From Enterococcus_K sp051713825 (GTDB lineage Bacteria; Bacillota; Bacilli; Lactobacillales; Enterococcaceae), in contig NZ_JBIOQR010000001.1 of the NCBI RefSeq assembly GCF_051713825.1, forward strand, positions 1,426,001 to 1,490,000: a stretch of DNA of 64,000 nucleotides, written 5' to 3'. Both the position numbers and the translations under genes were made by a program. The notes beneath the pieces were generated by a model that was not told where the DNA came from, searched no databases, and saw nothing but the letters and a program-made list of their open reading frames with translations. Shown here one piece after another: positions 16,715 to 25,649 of the stretch (the stretch's first letter is position 1; each line of letters opens with the position of its first letter).

Positions 16715-18127
16715 ATGAATTTAGATGCTTTTTTGGATCAAAATCAATATCCAGTTTTATTACTTCAATGGTTAGAATTAAAGAAATCAACTTTTTGCTC
16801 AATTGAGTTATTATGTGAGTTTGCTGGTATCTCAAAATTTAAAGCATTACAGTACATTGATGAGTTGAATGAGAAATTGAGTATGATTTCAGATAAGTCA
16901 AAAATTGTCATTGAACCCTCTGGAGAAATCCATATCTATGGGATCTCCAATCTGATCGTAAAGCAAGTTCGATCGAATTACTTGATGAATTCAGAAGTAT
17001 TTCAGTTGTTAAATTTGTCATTAGAGTTGGAGCCGTCGTTGAGTCAGTTTGCAGAATCTCGATTTTTGGGGAGAGGACAATCTTATGAAATAAGAAAAAA
17101 ACTGAATGCTATATTAAGTGAATATGGTGTGAAGTATAAAAAAGGCAAGATTTTAGGTGATGAGTTATTAATCAGAAATCTTATTTTCGCTTTATACATC
17201 AATTATTTTTATGGGCTGTATAATCCCTTTTCTAAAGCGATAACCAAAGAGGCTGGGGAGATTGAAAGTCAGTTAATGAGTCATTTGAATTTAGAATTGA
17301 CACTGACACAGAAAAATAAACTTTTAACATTGATTAGTATTATTTTAATTCGAAGTAAACACAGTCATTTTTGTCGTTTAACAGATAATTCTTTTACTTA
17401 TTTTAAGTATGAATCAGAAGTGTATAAAGTTTATCAGAGACATTTTTCAGGAGCTGAAGAAGAGAAACAATCTGAATGGCAGTATATATTCATGTTTCTG
17501 GTAGCTGAGGGAATGGTAAAAATTGACACTACTTATGAAAATTCAGCTATAAAAGAAACTGCTTCGCGTTTTCTTAATGAATTGCCGTTTGTTTTGGAGC
17601 AGCGAGAAACGTATTTAGTTAAGATAATTCACAAGATTAACCAACTTGAGTTGAAACAAAAAATGTTTCCATTCTCAACTGATTTTTTTTCAATAGAAGG
17701 TTATCAATTTTATTTAGAGGAAAACTATCCATCGCTCATACAACCTATACAAAATCTTGTGTGTAGCATATTAGTGGATGAACCAATAGAGAGAAACCGT
17801 CTTTTTGTAGATATCTTTTTTGCAGTTCTTGAAGTAATTCCTGGAGAAATGATTGAGAACAAAGTCTATGTTTGTGTTGATTTTGCGAGAGGAATCGCTT
17901 ACACGAAATTCATTATTAAGCAAATTGAAGGATTTAGAAATCAAAATATTGTTGTTCAAAAAAAAATAAATTCATACACTGATATTTTTATTTCGGATTA
18001 TGCGGTGAGAAACCTCCGCATTGAACAAATTATATGGAAAGAACCTCCGAATGCTGATGATTGGGAGTGTTTCGGTAATCAGGTGATTGCTGTGAAACGA
18101 AAGAAAAGCGAGGTGAAGAATGAATAA
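16715..18127 (+). CDS. Mga-like transcriptional regulator (module 2)
   Basis: A 470-residue paralogue of the regulator at 4952, with the same order of parts: two N-terminal helix-turn-helix regions (VLLLQWLELKK start, then FLGRGQSYEIRKKLN), a helical PRD-like middle and the EIIB-like end (VCVDFARG...IEQIIWKEPPNADDW). I chose ATG 16715 because AGGAG (16700-16704) stands 10 bases upstream and because it matches the paralogue's N-terminus. The frame is open to ATG 16655, which lacks a good site. The end overlaps the next start by 8 bases, exactly as in module 1. The likely role is activation of the adhesin gene that follows, perhaps in response to sugar status. No experiment supports this here. 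Confidence 0.85.
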   Translation: MNLDAFLDQNQYPVLLLQWLELKKSTFCSIELLCEFAGISKFKALQYIDELNEKLSMISDKSKIVIEPSGEIHIYGISNLIVKQVRSNYLMNSEVFQLLNLSLELEPSLSQFAESRFLGRGQSYEIRKKLNAILSEYGVKYKKGKILGDELLIRNLIFALYINYFYGLYNPFSKAITKEAGEIESQLMSHLNLELTLTQKNKLLTLISIILIRSKHSHFCRLTDNSFTYFKYESEVYKVYQRHFSGAEEEKQSEWQYIFMFLVAEGMVKIDTTYENSAIKETASRFLNELPFVLEQRETYLVKIIHKINQLELKQKMFPFSTDFFSIEGYQFYLEENYPSLIQPIQNLVCSILVDEPIERNRLFVDIFFAVLEVIPGEMIENKVYVCVDFARGIAYTKFIIKQIEGFRNQNIVVQKKINSYTDIFISDYAVRNLRIEQIIWKEPPNADDWECFGNQVIAVKRKKSEVKNE

Positions 18128-18518
18128 ATTAGTCACAGGTATTTTGTTGTTTTCGGTTCTTAATTATCAAATGGCTACTCCGTTTGTACTAAGTCATCCC
18201 TTAATTTATTCAAAAGCACTGACAAGTAGTGCTGGGAAAAACTCTTCTAGCTCGAGTTTTGAGTTTCAGAAAAATAGCATCGTATCTGGTGAAGGGGTTC
18301 TTATGTTACAAAAGGCTGATTCAAAAACACAAAAAAAGGTGAATAAACCTTCTGATGAGAAGAAGGTACAAGAGTTACAGTGGCAATTGGCCAAACTTGA
18401 AAGAGAAGTTAGAACCAAAGACTGCGACTCGAGTACATCAATCTTTGGCCAACAGTTAAAAGCTTTATCAGGAAACCTTCTATGTGGTGAATCAAGGCTA
18501 GTTATAAACAAGAGTTAA
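18120..18518 (+). CDS. Small exported protein of unknown function (module 2)
   Basis: A 132-residue protein with an N-terminal hydrophobic segment (TGILLFSVLNYQMATPFVL), a polar Ser/Lys-rich middle and a C-terminal KLEREV...GQQLKALSG segment shared with the module 1 protein. It has two cysteines near the C-terminus (in KDCDSS and NLLCGES) that the module 1 protein lacks; these could form a disulfide if the part is outside. It is translated from an ATG within the regulator's 3' end and followed after 18 bases by the adhesin gene, so regulator, small protein and adhesin form one unit. No known family recognised. Confidence 0.7.
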   Translation: MNKLVTGILLFSVLNYQMATPFVLSHPLIYSKALTSSAGKNSSSSSFEFQKNSIVSGEGVLMLQKADSKTQKKVNKPSDEKKVQELQWQLAKLEREVRTKDCDSSTSIFGQQLKALSGNLLCGESRLVINKS

Positions 18519-18536
18519 AAGAAAGGGTGGAACCCA

Positions 18537-21500
18537 ATGAATTTACTGAATAAAACTTTAAAAAAATGGTTTTGTCTGCTCTCTGTCATTCTTATTATGT
18601 TCGGTCAATTAGGTCTTGCTCAGATGGCTTCGGCAGTTGAAAAAACTGCTGGAACACCAAAAGAAGAAACCGTTGTTTATCATGACTATCAAAAATATCA
18701 AGAGGCTTTAAAGAAGTATAATGAGGAAGAAGCTCAGTATCAAAATGATCTTGATGAATACAATCAAAAAAAGCAAGAACATGATGATGCTCAAGCAGAA
18801 GCTGATCGTGTGACACAAGAGAATGCTGAGAAAAAAGCTGCGTACGAAAAAGCGCTCGCGAAATACCAAAAAGAGTTAGATGAATACAATAAAAAGAAAG
18901 CAGAAGTTGATGATCACGCAAGTAAAGGACAATATATAGGTCCCGATATGTGGGGAGTATATGCACATATGGAAAATTACTTAGTCGATTATGCGGCTAT
19001 GAAACAAATGTCTGGTTCAGGTCTTTCAATTTCGGGAGAAGCTCTTAAAACGCAAATTCAAGCCAATATGGCTACAGATCCTTTTGGGGGCACAACTGAA
19101 ACGAAAGCAAATATTGAAAAGGTTATTTCAGAATGGGATAAATACAGGACTTTTTTGGCAAGTATTTATTCTGGGCAAGGATCAATAAACATGGATACTT
19201 TGACTGGAAATGCAATCGGTGGTGCTTGGTACAATGGGTTTATGGGCGCTGAATTCTATCATACGTTCTCTAGTTCAACAGGTCAAACAGATGATAATAT
19301 TCCAAATAGCTTAGATCACCCAACAGAAGAAGGGATTAAGTCATCTCTCTCGAACTTATTCGTTCAGACGAATGGCGGAGCCTTTGATTCAGCGGGACAA
19401 AATATGGACGATGGTATATTTCTAGTGAATCAAGCGATGGTGGCTAGTTGGACAAATGCTTTAAATGAAGCAAAAACGCAAGCTTTTGCTTTATTTGATC
19501 AGGCAATTCAGGAATATATATCAGCATTTGAAGTCTATAATCAATCAAATTATGAATCTGCTGACTTTGCTCAGTTCACTCAATCTATCGAGGAAGCTGG
19601 TAAAACTGAACTTCATGCAGAGAATTTGATTGGTGGGCTGCCAAACGTACAAATGTTTGATAAAGATAATACTGCACCATTTTATAACGATTTAAAAAAT
19701 TTATCACCATCTGAACTAGCTAATAAATATGGGTATCTTAAATTATTAACTAATATGGCTAATTCAACGACATTTGGATATTTTCATACTTTAAAAGCGC
19801 AACCCGGTGAAACGATTAGTGTCGCAACTGCAAGTTCATGGGGAGTAGGATTTCATCCTTGGGGAAAGATAGGAGGGGATTTTACACCGCGATTAACAGA
19901 ACCAACACCACCGACTCCTCCCATGTATGAGATTGTCCCGAATGTCCCAGAAGAGCCAGTACCACCTGTTCCACCAGTCAAACCAGTTTATGAACCATTA
20001 AACGAGATTAGTCTACTCAAATTGGATAAAGAAACACGGGAACCTCTAGCAAATGCAACCTTTGAATTAAGTAATAATGATACTGGAGAAAAACTAGGTA
20101 GCTATCAAAGCGAGGCAGATGGATTCGTCAAAATTTCTAATGTTCAACCAGGAAACTATTCATTGGTAGAAACGGCTGCCCCAGACGGCTACATTGTTGA
20201 TAATACGCCTTTAACATTTATTGTCAAAGGAACTGAAAATGAGTCTATTCAAATAGAAAAAACGAATGTGCCGATTACGGGTAGTGTGGAGTTATCGAAA
20301 CTAGATGAAAAAACAAAGGATGCTTTACAAGGAGCCGTTTTTGAAATCAGAGATAGCGAAGGCACAGTGATTCGTTCAGCTTTACAATCGAACGCTGAAG
20401 GGAAAATTTTAGTAGATGGTTTACGAGTAGGGGATTATGAATTCGTCGAAACAAAAGCTCCGACAGGATATGAGTTAGATAACACACCCGTTCCGTTCGC
20501 TATTAAAAAGACACAAAATGAAGTTGTGAAGGTTTCTATGGAGAATCACCTTGCAACTGGTGGGGCAATTCTAACAAAAAAAGATGCGACAACAGGTGAC
20601 TTACTCCAAGGCGCAGTGTTTGAGTTACAGGATGGTCAAGGAACGACAGTTCAAAGTGGTTTGATAACTGATGCTACCGGAAGAATTTTTGTTGATGGAT
20701 TAGCACCAGGAAATTATCAATTCGTTGAAACAAAAGCTCCAACAGGTTACGATTTGGATGCGACGCCAGTTACAGTAACGATTGTTAAAGGGCAGACGGA
20801 AGCTGCTCAAATTTCTAAAACGAATCAATTGATATCAGGTGGAGTTATTTTAACAAAAACAGATGCAGCAACTGGTGAAGCTCTTCAAGGAGCCGTTTTC
20901 GAATTGCAAACACGTGATGGAAAAGCAATACAAAATGGCTTAACGACGGATGAAACAGGGAAAATCGCAGCTGATGGATTAGCACCAGGAGATTATCAAT
21001 TAATTGAAACACAAGCACCAACTGGTTATCAGTTAGATGTAACCCCTGTTTTATTTACAATTAAAAAGGGACAAACAGAAGCCGTTCAAGTTACTATGAA
21101 AAACCGTTTAGCACCAGGTGGGGTTGTGTTAACAAAGCTTGATTCTAAGAGTGGCGAGGTACTACAAGGCGCTATTTTTGAATTACAAGATAAAGATGGC
21201 AAACTCCTACAGAGTGGTTTATCTACAGATGAAACAGGGAAATTAACGGTGAATGACTTAGTACCAGGAGATTATCAGTTTGTCGAAACAAAGGCACCAA
21301 CTGGTTATAAACTTGATCAAACACCTGTTGAATTCACTATCGAAAAAGACCAACGAACAGCGATTCAAGTAGCGATGACGAACGAATTAGAAACAGGAGG
21401 CGTAGTGTTAACAAAACTTGATGCTAAAAGTGGAGAAGCTCTACAAGGCGCTGTTTTTGAACTTAAAGATAACACCGGTAAGGGCTTAGAAAATGGTATA

Positions 21501-23012
21501 ACCACAGATGTGTCAGGTAAACTTGCAATCAACGGATTAGAGCCAGGGGATTATCAATTGATCGAAACGCAGGCACCAACTGGCTATAAACTTGATCAAA
21601 CGCCAGTCAAATTTACGATTGAAAAGGGTCAAAAAGAAGCTGTCCAAGTATCAATGGTAAATCAATTGGCACCAGGTGAAGTCGTTTTAATTAAAAGAGA
21701 TGCGAAATCTGGGGAAGTATTACAAGGGGCCATTTTTGAGTTACAAGATAAAGATGGGCAATCAATTAAAAATCACTTAACAACAGATATTTCTGGGAAA
21801 ATTTCTGTAAATGGGTTGGAGCCAGGGAGCTACCAATTTGTCGAAACCAATGCTCCAACTGGTTATCAGTTAGATGCAACACCTATTATTTTTGAAATAA
21901 CGAAGGATCAAAAAACAGCCGTTCAAGTGAATGCAAGCAATGAATTAATGCCTGGTAGTGTTGTATTAACCAAAATAGATGCTCAGTCTGGGGATGCTTT
22001 ACAAGGGGCAACTTTTGATTTGAAAGATAAAGATGGGAAAAGCATCAAAGAAAATCTGATTACTAATTTGGCTGGCAAGATTGCGATTGATGGCTTAATC
22101 CCTGGAACTTATCAGTTTGTTGAAACCAAAGCCCCAACTGGCTATAAGCTAGATGAAAGCCCTGTTACTTTTTGCATTGAAAGAGGTCAAACAGCAACTG
22201 TCCAAGTTACCAAAACGAACCAATTGATGCCTGGTGGTGTCATTCTTGAAAAAATTGACGACAAGACTGGCAAAAAACTTGCAGGTGCAGAATTTACTTT
22301 ACAGACGGCAGCAGGGAAAATAATTCAAGAAGAGCTTGTTACTGATTCATCGGGTCGTTTAGCAATAGAAGGATTAACTCCTGGTGACTATCAACTAATT
22401 GAAACTAAAGCACCTGATGGTTATCAATTAGATAAAGCACCAGTCACCTTTACGATTGAAAAAGGTCAAAAAAACACAAAAAAGGTGAAAAAGCCAAATA
22501 AATCAGCTAATTGGACCGTTCGTCTTGAAAAGAAGGATGGTCAAACTAAAGCCTTTTTACAAGGGGCTGAATTTAAATTATTAGATAGTAAAGGCAAAGA
22601 AATTAAGCGAAATGTGAAGACAGATATGAATGGGACACTAGAGATTACTGACTTAAAACCTGGAAGCTATCAGTTAATTGAAACGAGAGCACCAAAGGGC
22701 TATGAGCTAGACAATCAGCCAGTTCTATTCAGCTTAGATAATCAGAAAACCTTTATTTCTCTGGACATCTATAATTATCAGAAGGACAAACCGACTGATG
22801 ATAACGAATCAAATGTTTCAAATAAAAACAATTCGAATAGACCAAGTCATGGACATGATGGTTACACTCCAAGTAGTGATTTAAAACCAAGAAATTCTAC
22901 GTACTTACCAAAAACAGGTGAAAATACTAGAATGAGTCTTAGTTTATCCGTAACGGGTTTATTAGTAGTTGTAGGGTTAATCTTTGTTATTCGAAAAAAA
23001 ATAAAAGAATAG
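18537..23012 (+). CDS. LPXTG-anchored SpaA/Cna-B repeat adhesin 2
   Basis: 1491 residues. A signal peptide (1-33, MASA cut region) is followed by a Tyr/Lys/Glu-rich coiled coil (about 47-125, repeated as YQKYQEALKKYNEEE and AKYQKELDEYNKKK). That part resembles the alanine-rich stalk repeats of antigen I/II-type adhesins. A globular N-domain (about 130-455) and a proline-rich linker (about 456-490) lead to ten SpaA/Cna-B domains. LPKTG is at 1457-1461, with the usual helix and basic tail. Its repeats resemble those of adhesin 1 in motif but are more diverged from each other, so the two genes share ancestry without recent exchange. It directly follows the module 2 regulator pair. Wall-anchored adhesin; ligand unknown. 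Confidence 0.93.
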   Translation: MNLLNKTLKKWFCLLSVILIMFGQLGLAQMASAVEKTAGTPKEETVVYHDYQKYQEALKKYNEEEAQYQNDLDEYNQKKQEHDDAQAEADRVTQENAEKKAAYEKALAKYQKELDEYNKKKAEVDDHASKGQYIGPDMWGVYAHMENYLVDYAAMKQMSGSGLSISGEALKTQIQANMATDPFGGTTETKANIEKVISEWDKYRTFLASIYSGQGSINMDTLTGNAIGGAWYNGFMGAEFYHTFSSSTGQTDDNIPNSLDHPTEEGIKSSLSNLFVQTNGGAFDSAGQNMDDGIFLVNQAMVASWTNALNEAKTQAFALFDQAIQEYISAFEVYNQSNYESADFAQFTQSIEEAGKTELHAENLIGGLPNVQMFDKDNTAPFYNDLKNLSPSELANKYGYLKLLTNMANSTTFGYFHTLKAQPGETISVATASSWGVGFHPWGKIGGDFTPRLTEPTPPTPPMYEIVPNVPEEPVPPVPPVKPVYEPLNEISLLKLDKETREPLANATFELSNNDTGEKLGSYQSEADGFVKISNVQPGNYSLVETAAPDGYIVDNTPLTFIVKGTENESIQIEKTNVPITGSVELSKLDEKTKDALQGAVFEIRDSEGTVIRSALQSNAEGKILVDGLRVGDYEFVETKAPTGYELDNTPVPFAIKKTQNEVVKVSMENHLATGGAILTKKDATTGDLLQGAVFELQDGQGTTVQSGLITDATGRIFVDGLAPGNYQFVETKAPTGYDLDATPVTVTIVKGQTEAAQISKTNQLISGGVILTKTDAATGEALQGAVFELQTRDGKAIQNGLTTDETGKIAADGLAPGDYQLIETQAPTGYQLDVTPVLFTIKKGQTEAVQVTMKNRLAPGGVVLTKLDSKSGEVLQGAIFELQDKDGKLLQSGLSTDETGKLTVNDLVPGDYQFVETKAPTGYKLDQTPVEFTIEKDQRTAIQVAMTNELETGGVVLTKLDAKSGEALQGAVFELKDNTGKGLENGITTDVSGKLAINGLEPGDYQLIETQAPTGYKLDQTPVKFTIEKGQKEAVQVSMVNQLAPGEVVLIKRDAKSGEVLQGAIFELQDKDGQSIKNHLTTDISGKISVNGLEPGSYQFVETNAPTGYQLDATPIIFEITKDQKTAVQVNASNELMPGSVVLTKIDAQSGDALQGATFDLKDKDGKSIKENLITNLAGKIAIDGLIPGTYQFVETKAPTGYKLDESPVTFCIERGQTATVQVTKTNQLMPGGVILEKIDDKTGKKLAGAEFTLQTAAGKIIQEELVTDSSGRLAIEGLTPGDYQLIETKAPDGYQLDKAPVTFTIEKGQKNTKKVKKPNKSANWTVRLEKKDGQTKAFLQGAEFKLLDSKGKEIKRNVKTDMNGTLEITDLKPGSYQLIETRAPKGYELDNQPVLFSLDNQKTFISLDIYNYQKDKPTDDNESNVSNKNNSNRPSHGHDGYTPSSDLKPRNSTYLPKTGENTRMSLSLSVTGLLVVVGLIFVIRKKIKE

Positions 23013-23029
23013 ACGAGTTCTTTAAAATG

Positions 23030-23068
23030 TACCACCCTCTAACCAGTGTATTTGGTGAGGGTGGTTTT
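23030..23068 (+). terminator. Terminator after adhesin 2
   Basis: ACCACCCTC and GAGGGTGGT form a stem with a loop of about 18 nt, followed by TTTTCTATTT. Confidence 0.8.
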
Positions 23069-23084
23069 CTATTTGGTAGAAATG

Positions 23085-23307
23085 GAGGATGGGACATGCT
23101 AGAGTTGAAGGTTCGGAAATAAGCTGAAATTGCTGTGAAACACTATTTACAAAGTAAATAGATGTAGAACAGTACCTACCTGGTCACAAAAATTTGAAGA
23201 GCACCATGTAGGAATCAATCAACATCGAAAGAAAGTCTTTCGTGTTTCTTGTCATTTCCGTGAATTCCTTCTTATTTCTTGGAGTTAAACACTTCTGTCC
23301 CATCCTC
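23085..23307. repeat. Dispersed inverted-repeat (MITE-like) element, copy A
   Basis: GAGGATGGGACA at 23085-23096 is matched by its exact complement at 23296-23307. The interior holds no gene. The left part (CATGCTAGAGTTGAAGG) recurs on the other strand near 51155-51173, and the right part (GTTAAACACTTCTGTCCCA on this strand) recurs reversed near 47305-47345. It fits a family of short intergenic mobile or regulatory repeats. Confidence 0.7.
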
Positions 23308-23416
23308 AGCAATTTCACATAATTCTTATTTATCAACTTATAAAAAACAGGCAAATTCTTTCAAATTTTAAAATAATTCTATCTTTCGTTGACTAGTTGT
23401 TGTGATTTATTGTAGT

Positions 23417-23436
23417 ATAGTTAGGCAACGAACTAT
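23417..23436. promoter_or_regulatory. Putative MarR operator
   Basis: ATAGTT (23417-23422), eight bases, AACTAT (23431-23436) is a perfect interrupted palindrome between the likely promoter (TTGACT near 23390) and the ATG of the MarR gene at 23455. Position and symmetry suit autorepression. Confidence 0.5.
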
Positions 23437-23454
23437 CGAGAGGAAGGAGTCAGC

Positions 23455-23919
23455 ATGGAACACAAGACATCGTTAAGAATTCGAATTTTAGCTAATGAGC
23501 TAAATCGTAAAGTAGCAGAGGTTTTGAAAGAGGATGGAAGTCCTTTTTCAGGAGGCCAAATGCGCATTTTAAATTTTATTCATTTTCATAATCGAAATAA
23601 TCAGCCTTTGTATCAAAAAGATATCGAGTGTGAGTTTGATATTCGCCGTTCAACAGCAAGTGGTATTATGCAAACGTTAGAGAAGCACCAACTGATTGAG
23701 AGAAGAAGTCGAGAAAATGATAATCGGTTCAAAGAAATCTTTTTAACTGAACGTGGTGAGCAGAAGGTGAAAGAGAACATATCCAAATTACGTAAGTTTG
23801 ACGAGCAGCTACTCCAAGGAATTTCAGAAGCTGACCGCACGTTATTTTTTTCACTACTTGAACAAATCTCTGCGAATAGTAAGGAATTTATAAAAGAAAG
23901 TACGGTGAATGAATGTTAA
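23455..23919 (+). CDS. MarR family transcriptional regulator
   Basis: A 154-residue winged-helix regulator. The central part contains PLYQKDIECEFDIRRSTASG as the helix-turn-helix and RRSRENDNRFKEIFLTERG as the wing, standard for MarR. The gene overlaps the first ABC exporter gene by 7 bases, so the three genes form one operon and the regulator most likely represses it until a toxic compound binds. An AGGAAGGAG site precedes the ATG. A palindrome just upstream is a candidate operator. Confidence 0.92.
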   Translation: MEHKTSLRIRILANELNRKVAEVLKEDGSPFSGGQMRILNFIHFHNRNNQPLYQKDIECEFDIRRSTASGIMQTLEKHQLIERRSRENDNRFKEIFLTERGEQKVKENISKLRKFDEQLLQGISEADRTLFFSLLEQISANSKEFIKESTVNEC

Positions 23920-25649
23920 AGAAACTACTGGCTAATGTGGGCGACTACAAAAAAGAAAGTCTAATCACGCCACTCTTTGTGACAGGCGAGGTTACTTTGG
24001 ACATTATTATTCCGCTGCTTATGGCGATGATGATCGACAAAGGAATTGAAACAAAAAATATCAATGAGATTTTAAAATATGGTGGCTTATTATTTGTGAG
24101 TGCCCTTATCGCCTTATATTTGGGCGCAATGTCTGGACGATATGCAGCGGTTGCTTCGGCTGGTTTTGCAAGAAATCTACGAAATAGTTTATTTAATCGT
24201 GTTCAGGGATTTTCATTTTCGAATATCGATCGGTTTTCAACGTCGAGTTTAATTACCCGAATGACGACCGATGTAACGAATGTTCAAAATGCCTATCAAA
24301 TGGTGATTCGAATCTTGGTAAGAAGTCCGCTTATTTTTATTTTCTCTCTGGCCATGGCTTTTACGATCAATAAAGATTTATCTTTAATTTATTTGGCTGT
24401 TATTCCCTTTTTGATTATTGGTTTGGCAGTGGTAATTTATTTTGCCCATCCTAAATTTGAACGAGTTTTCCGGATTTATGATAAATTAAATAACGTTGTT
24501 CAAGAGAATTTACAAGGGATTCGAGTGGTTAAATCGTATGTTCGAGAAGATCATGAAAAAGAGAAGTTTCAAGAGGTCTCTAAAGAAATCTATCAAAATT
24601 TTTCTATTGCTCAAAGCATAGTTGCGTTTAACAATCCGATTTTACAGACGGCGGTTTATACGTGTATGTTATTAATCTCTTGGTTGGGTGCAAAATTTGT
24701 TGTTGGAAGTAGCTTAACTACTGGAGAGTTAGTCAGTATGTTTACCTACACAATGCAAATTTTAATGAGTCTAAATATGTTATCTATGGTTTTTGTTATG
24801 GTCTTAATTGCTCGAACTTCAGCAGAACGAATTACAGAGGTTTTAAGTGAAGAAAGTGATATCAAGAACACGGATAATCCTTTATTTGACGTGGCAGATG
24901 GGTCTGTCAATTTTAAAGATGTGTTATTTAGTTATGCCAATGATACGGAAAAACTGGCCTTAAAGAAAACCGATTTAACCATTCATTCTGGTGAGGTTAT
25001 TGGGATTGTCGGCGGAACAGGGAGCTCGAAGTCCACGCTTGTCCAGTTAATTCCAAGATTATATGATGCGACAGAAGGAGCCGTTGAAATCGCAGGCCAT
25101 AATGTGAAAGAATATGATTTGGAAGCCTTGCGTGATCAAGTGAGTATGGTTTTGCAAAAAAATGTACTGTTTACAGGAACCATTAAAGAAAATTTACGTT
25201 GGGGAAATGAAGAGGCGACAGATGAGGATTTGATTCGTGTCTGCAAGATTGCCCAAGCGGATGGTTTTATTCAGGAGTTTCCAGATAAATATGATACGTT
25301 AATCTCTCAAGGGGGAAATAATGTTTCCGGTGGGCAAAAACAACGAATCTGTATCGCTCGAGCGTTATTAAAGAAACCTAAGATTTTGATTTTGGATGAT
25401 TCAACGAGTGCGGTAGATACGAAAACAGATCGTTTGATTCGTGAAGGCATGCGCCAGGAAATCCCTGGAACGACAACCTTTATCATTGGCCAACGAGTTT
25501 CTTCTATTGAAGATTCAGACCGAATTATCGTGATGGATAAAGGGGCGGTCAATGCTGTCGGCACGCATGATGAATTGTTAGAAACAAACCAAATCTATCA
25601 AGAAGTCTATGAATCTCAAGTGAAAGGATTTGGTGTAGAAAATGTCTAA
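23913..25649 (+). CDS. ABC exporter half-transporter with degenerate ATP site (subunit 1)
   Basis: 578 residues. The N-terminal six-helix exporter domain (residues about 15-310) is followed by a nucleotide-binding domain. Walker A reads GGTGSSKST. The signature is the normal VSGGQ. Walker B ends ILDDS, with Asp in place of the catalytic Glu, and the switch His is replaced by Gln (IIGQRVSS). These changes are typical of the non-catalytic partner in heterodimeric drug exporters (EfrAB, LmrCD, BmrCD type). It pairs with the next gene, which overlaps it by 8 bases. The likely job is multidrug or toxic-metabolite efflux under MarR control; substrate unknown. Confidence 0.9.
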   Translation: MLKKLLANVGDYKKESLITPLFVTGEVTLDIIIPLLMAMMIDKGIETKNINEILKYGGLLFVSALIALYLGAMSGRYAAVASAGFARNLRNSLFNRVQGFSFSNIDRFSTSSLITRMTTDVTNVQNAYQMVIRILVRSPLIFIFSLAMAFTINKDLSLIYLAVIPFLIIGLAVVIYFAHPKFERVFRIYDKLNNVVQENLQGIRVVKSYVREDHEKEKFQEVSKEIYQNFSIAQSIVAFNNPILQTAVYTCMLLISWLGAKFVVGSSLTTGELVSMFTYTMQILMSLNMLSMVFVMVLIARTSAERITEVLSEESDIKNTDNPLFDVADGSVNFKDVLFSYANDTEKLALKKTDLTIHSGEVIGIVGGTGSSKSTLVQLIPRLYDATEGAVEIAGHNVKEYDLEALRDQVSMVLQKNVLFTGTIKENLRWGNEEATDEDLIRVCKIAQADGFIQEFPDKYDTLISQGGNNVSGGQKQRICIARALLKKPKILILDDSTSAVDTKTDRLIREGMRQEIPGTTTFIIGQRVSSIEDSDRIIVMDKGAVNAVGTHDELLETNQIYQEVYESQVKGFGVENV

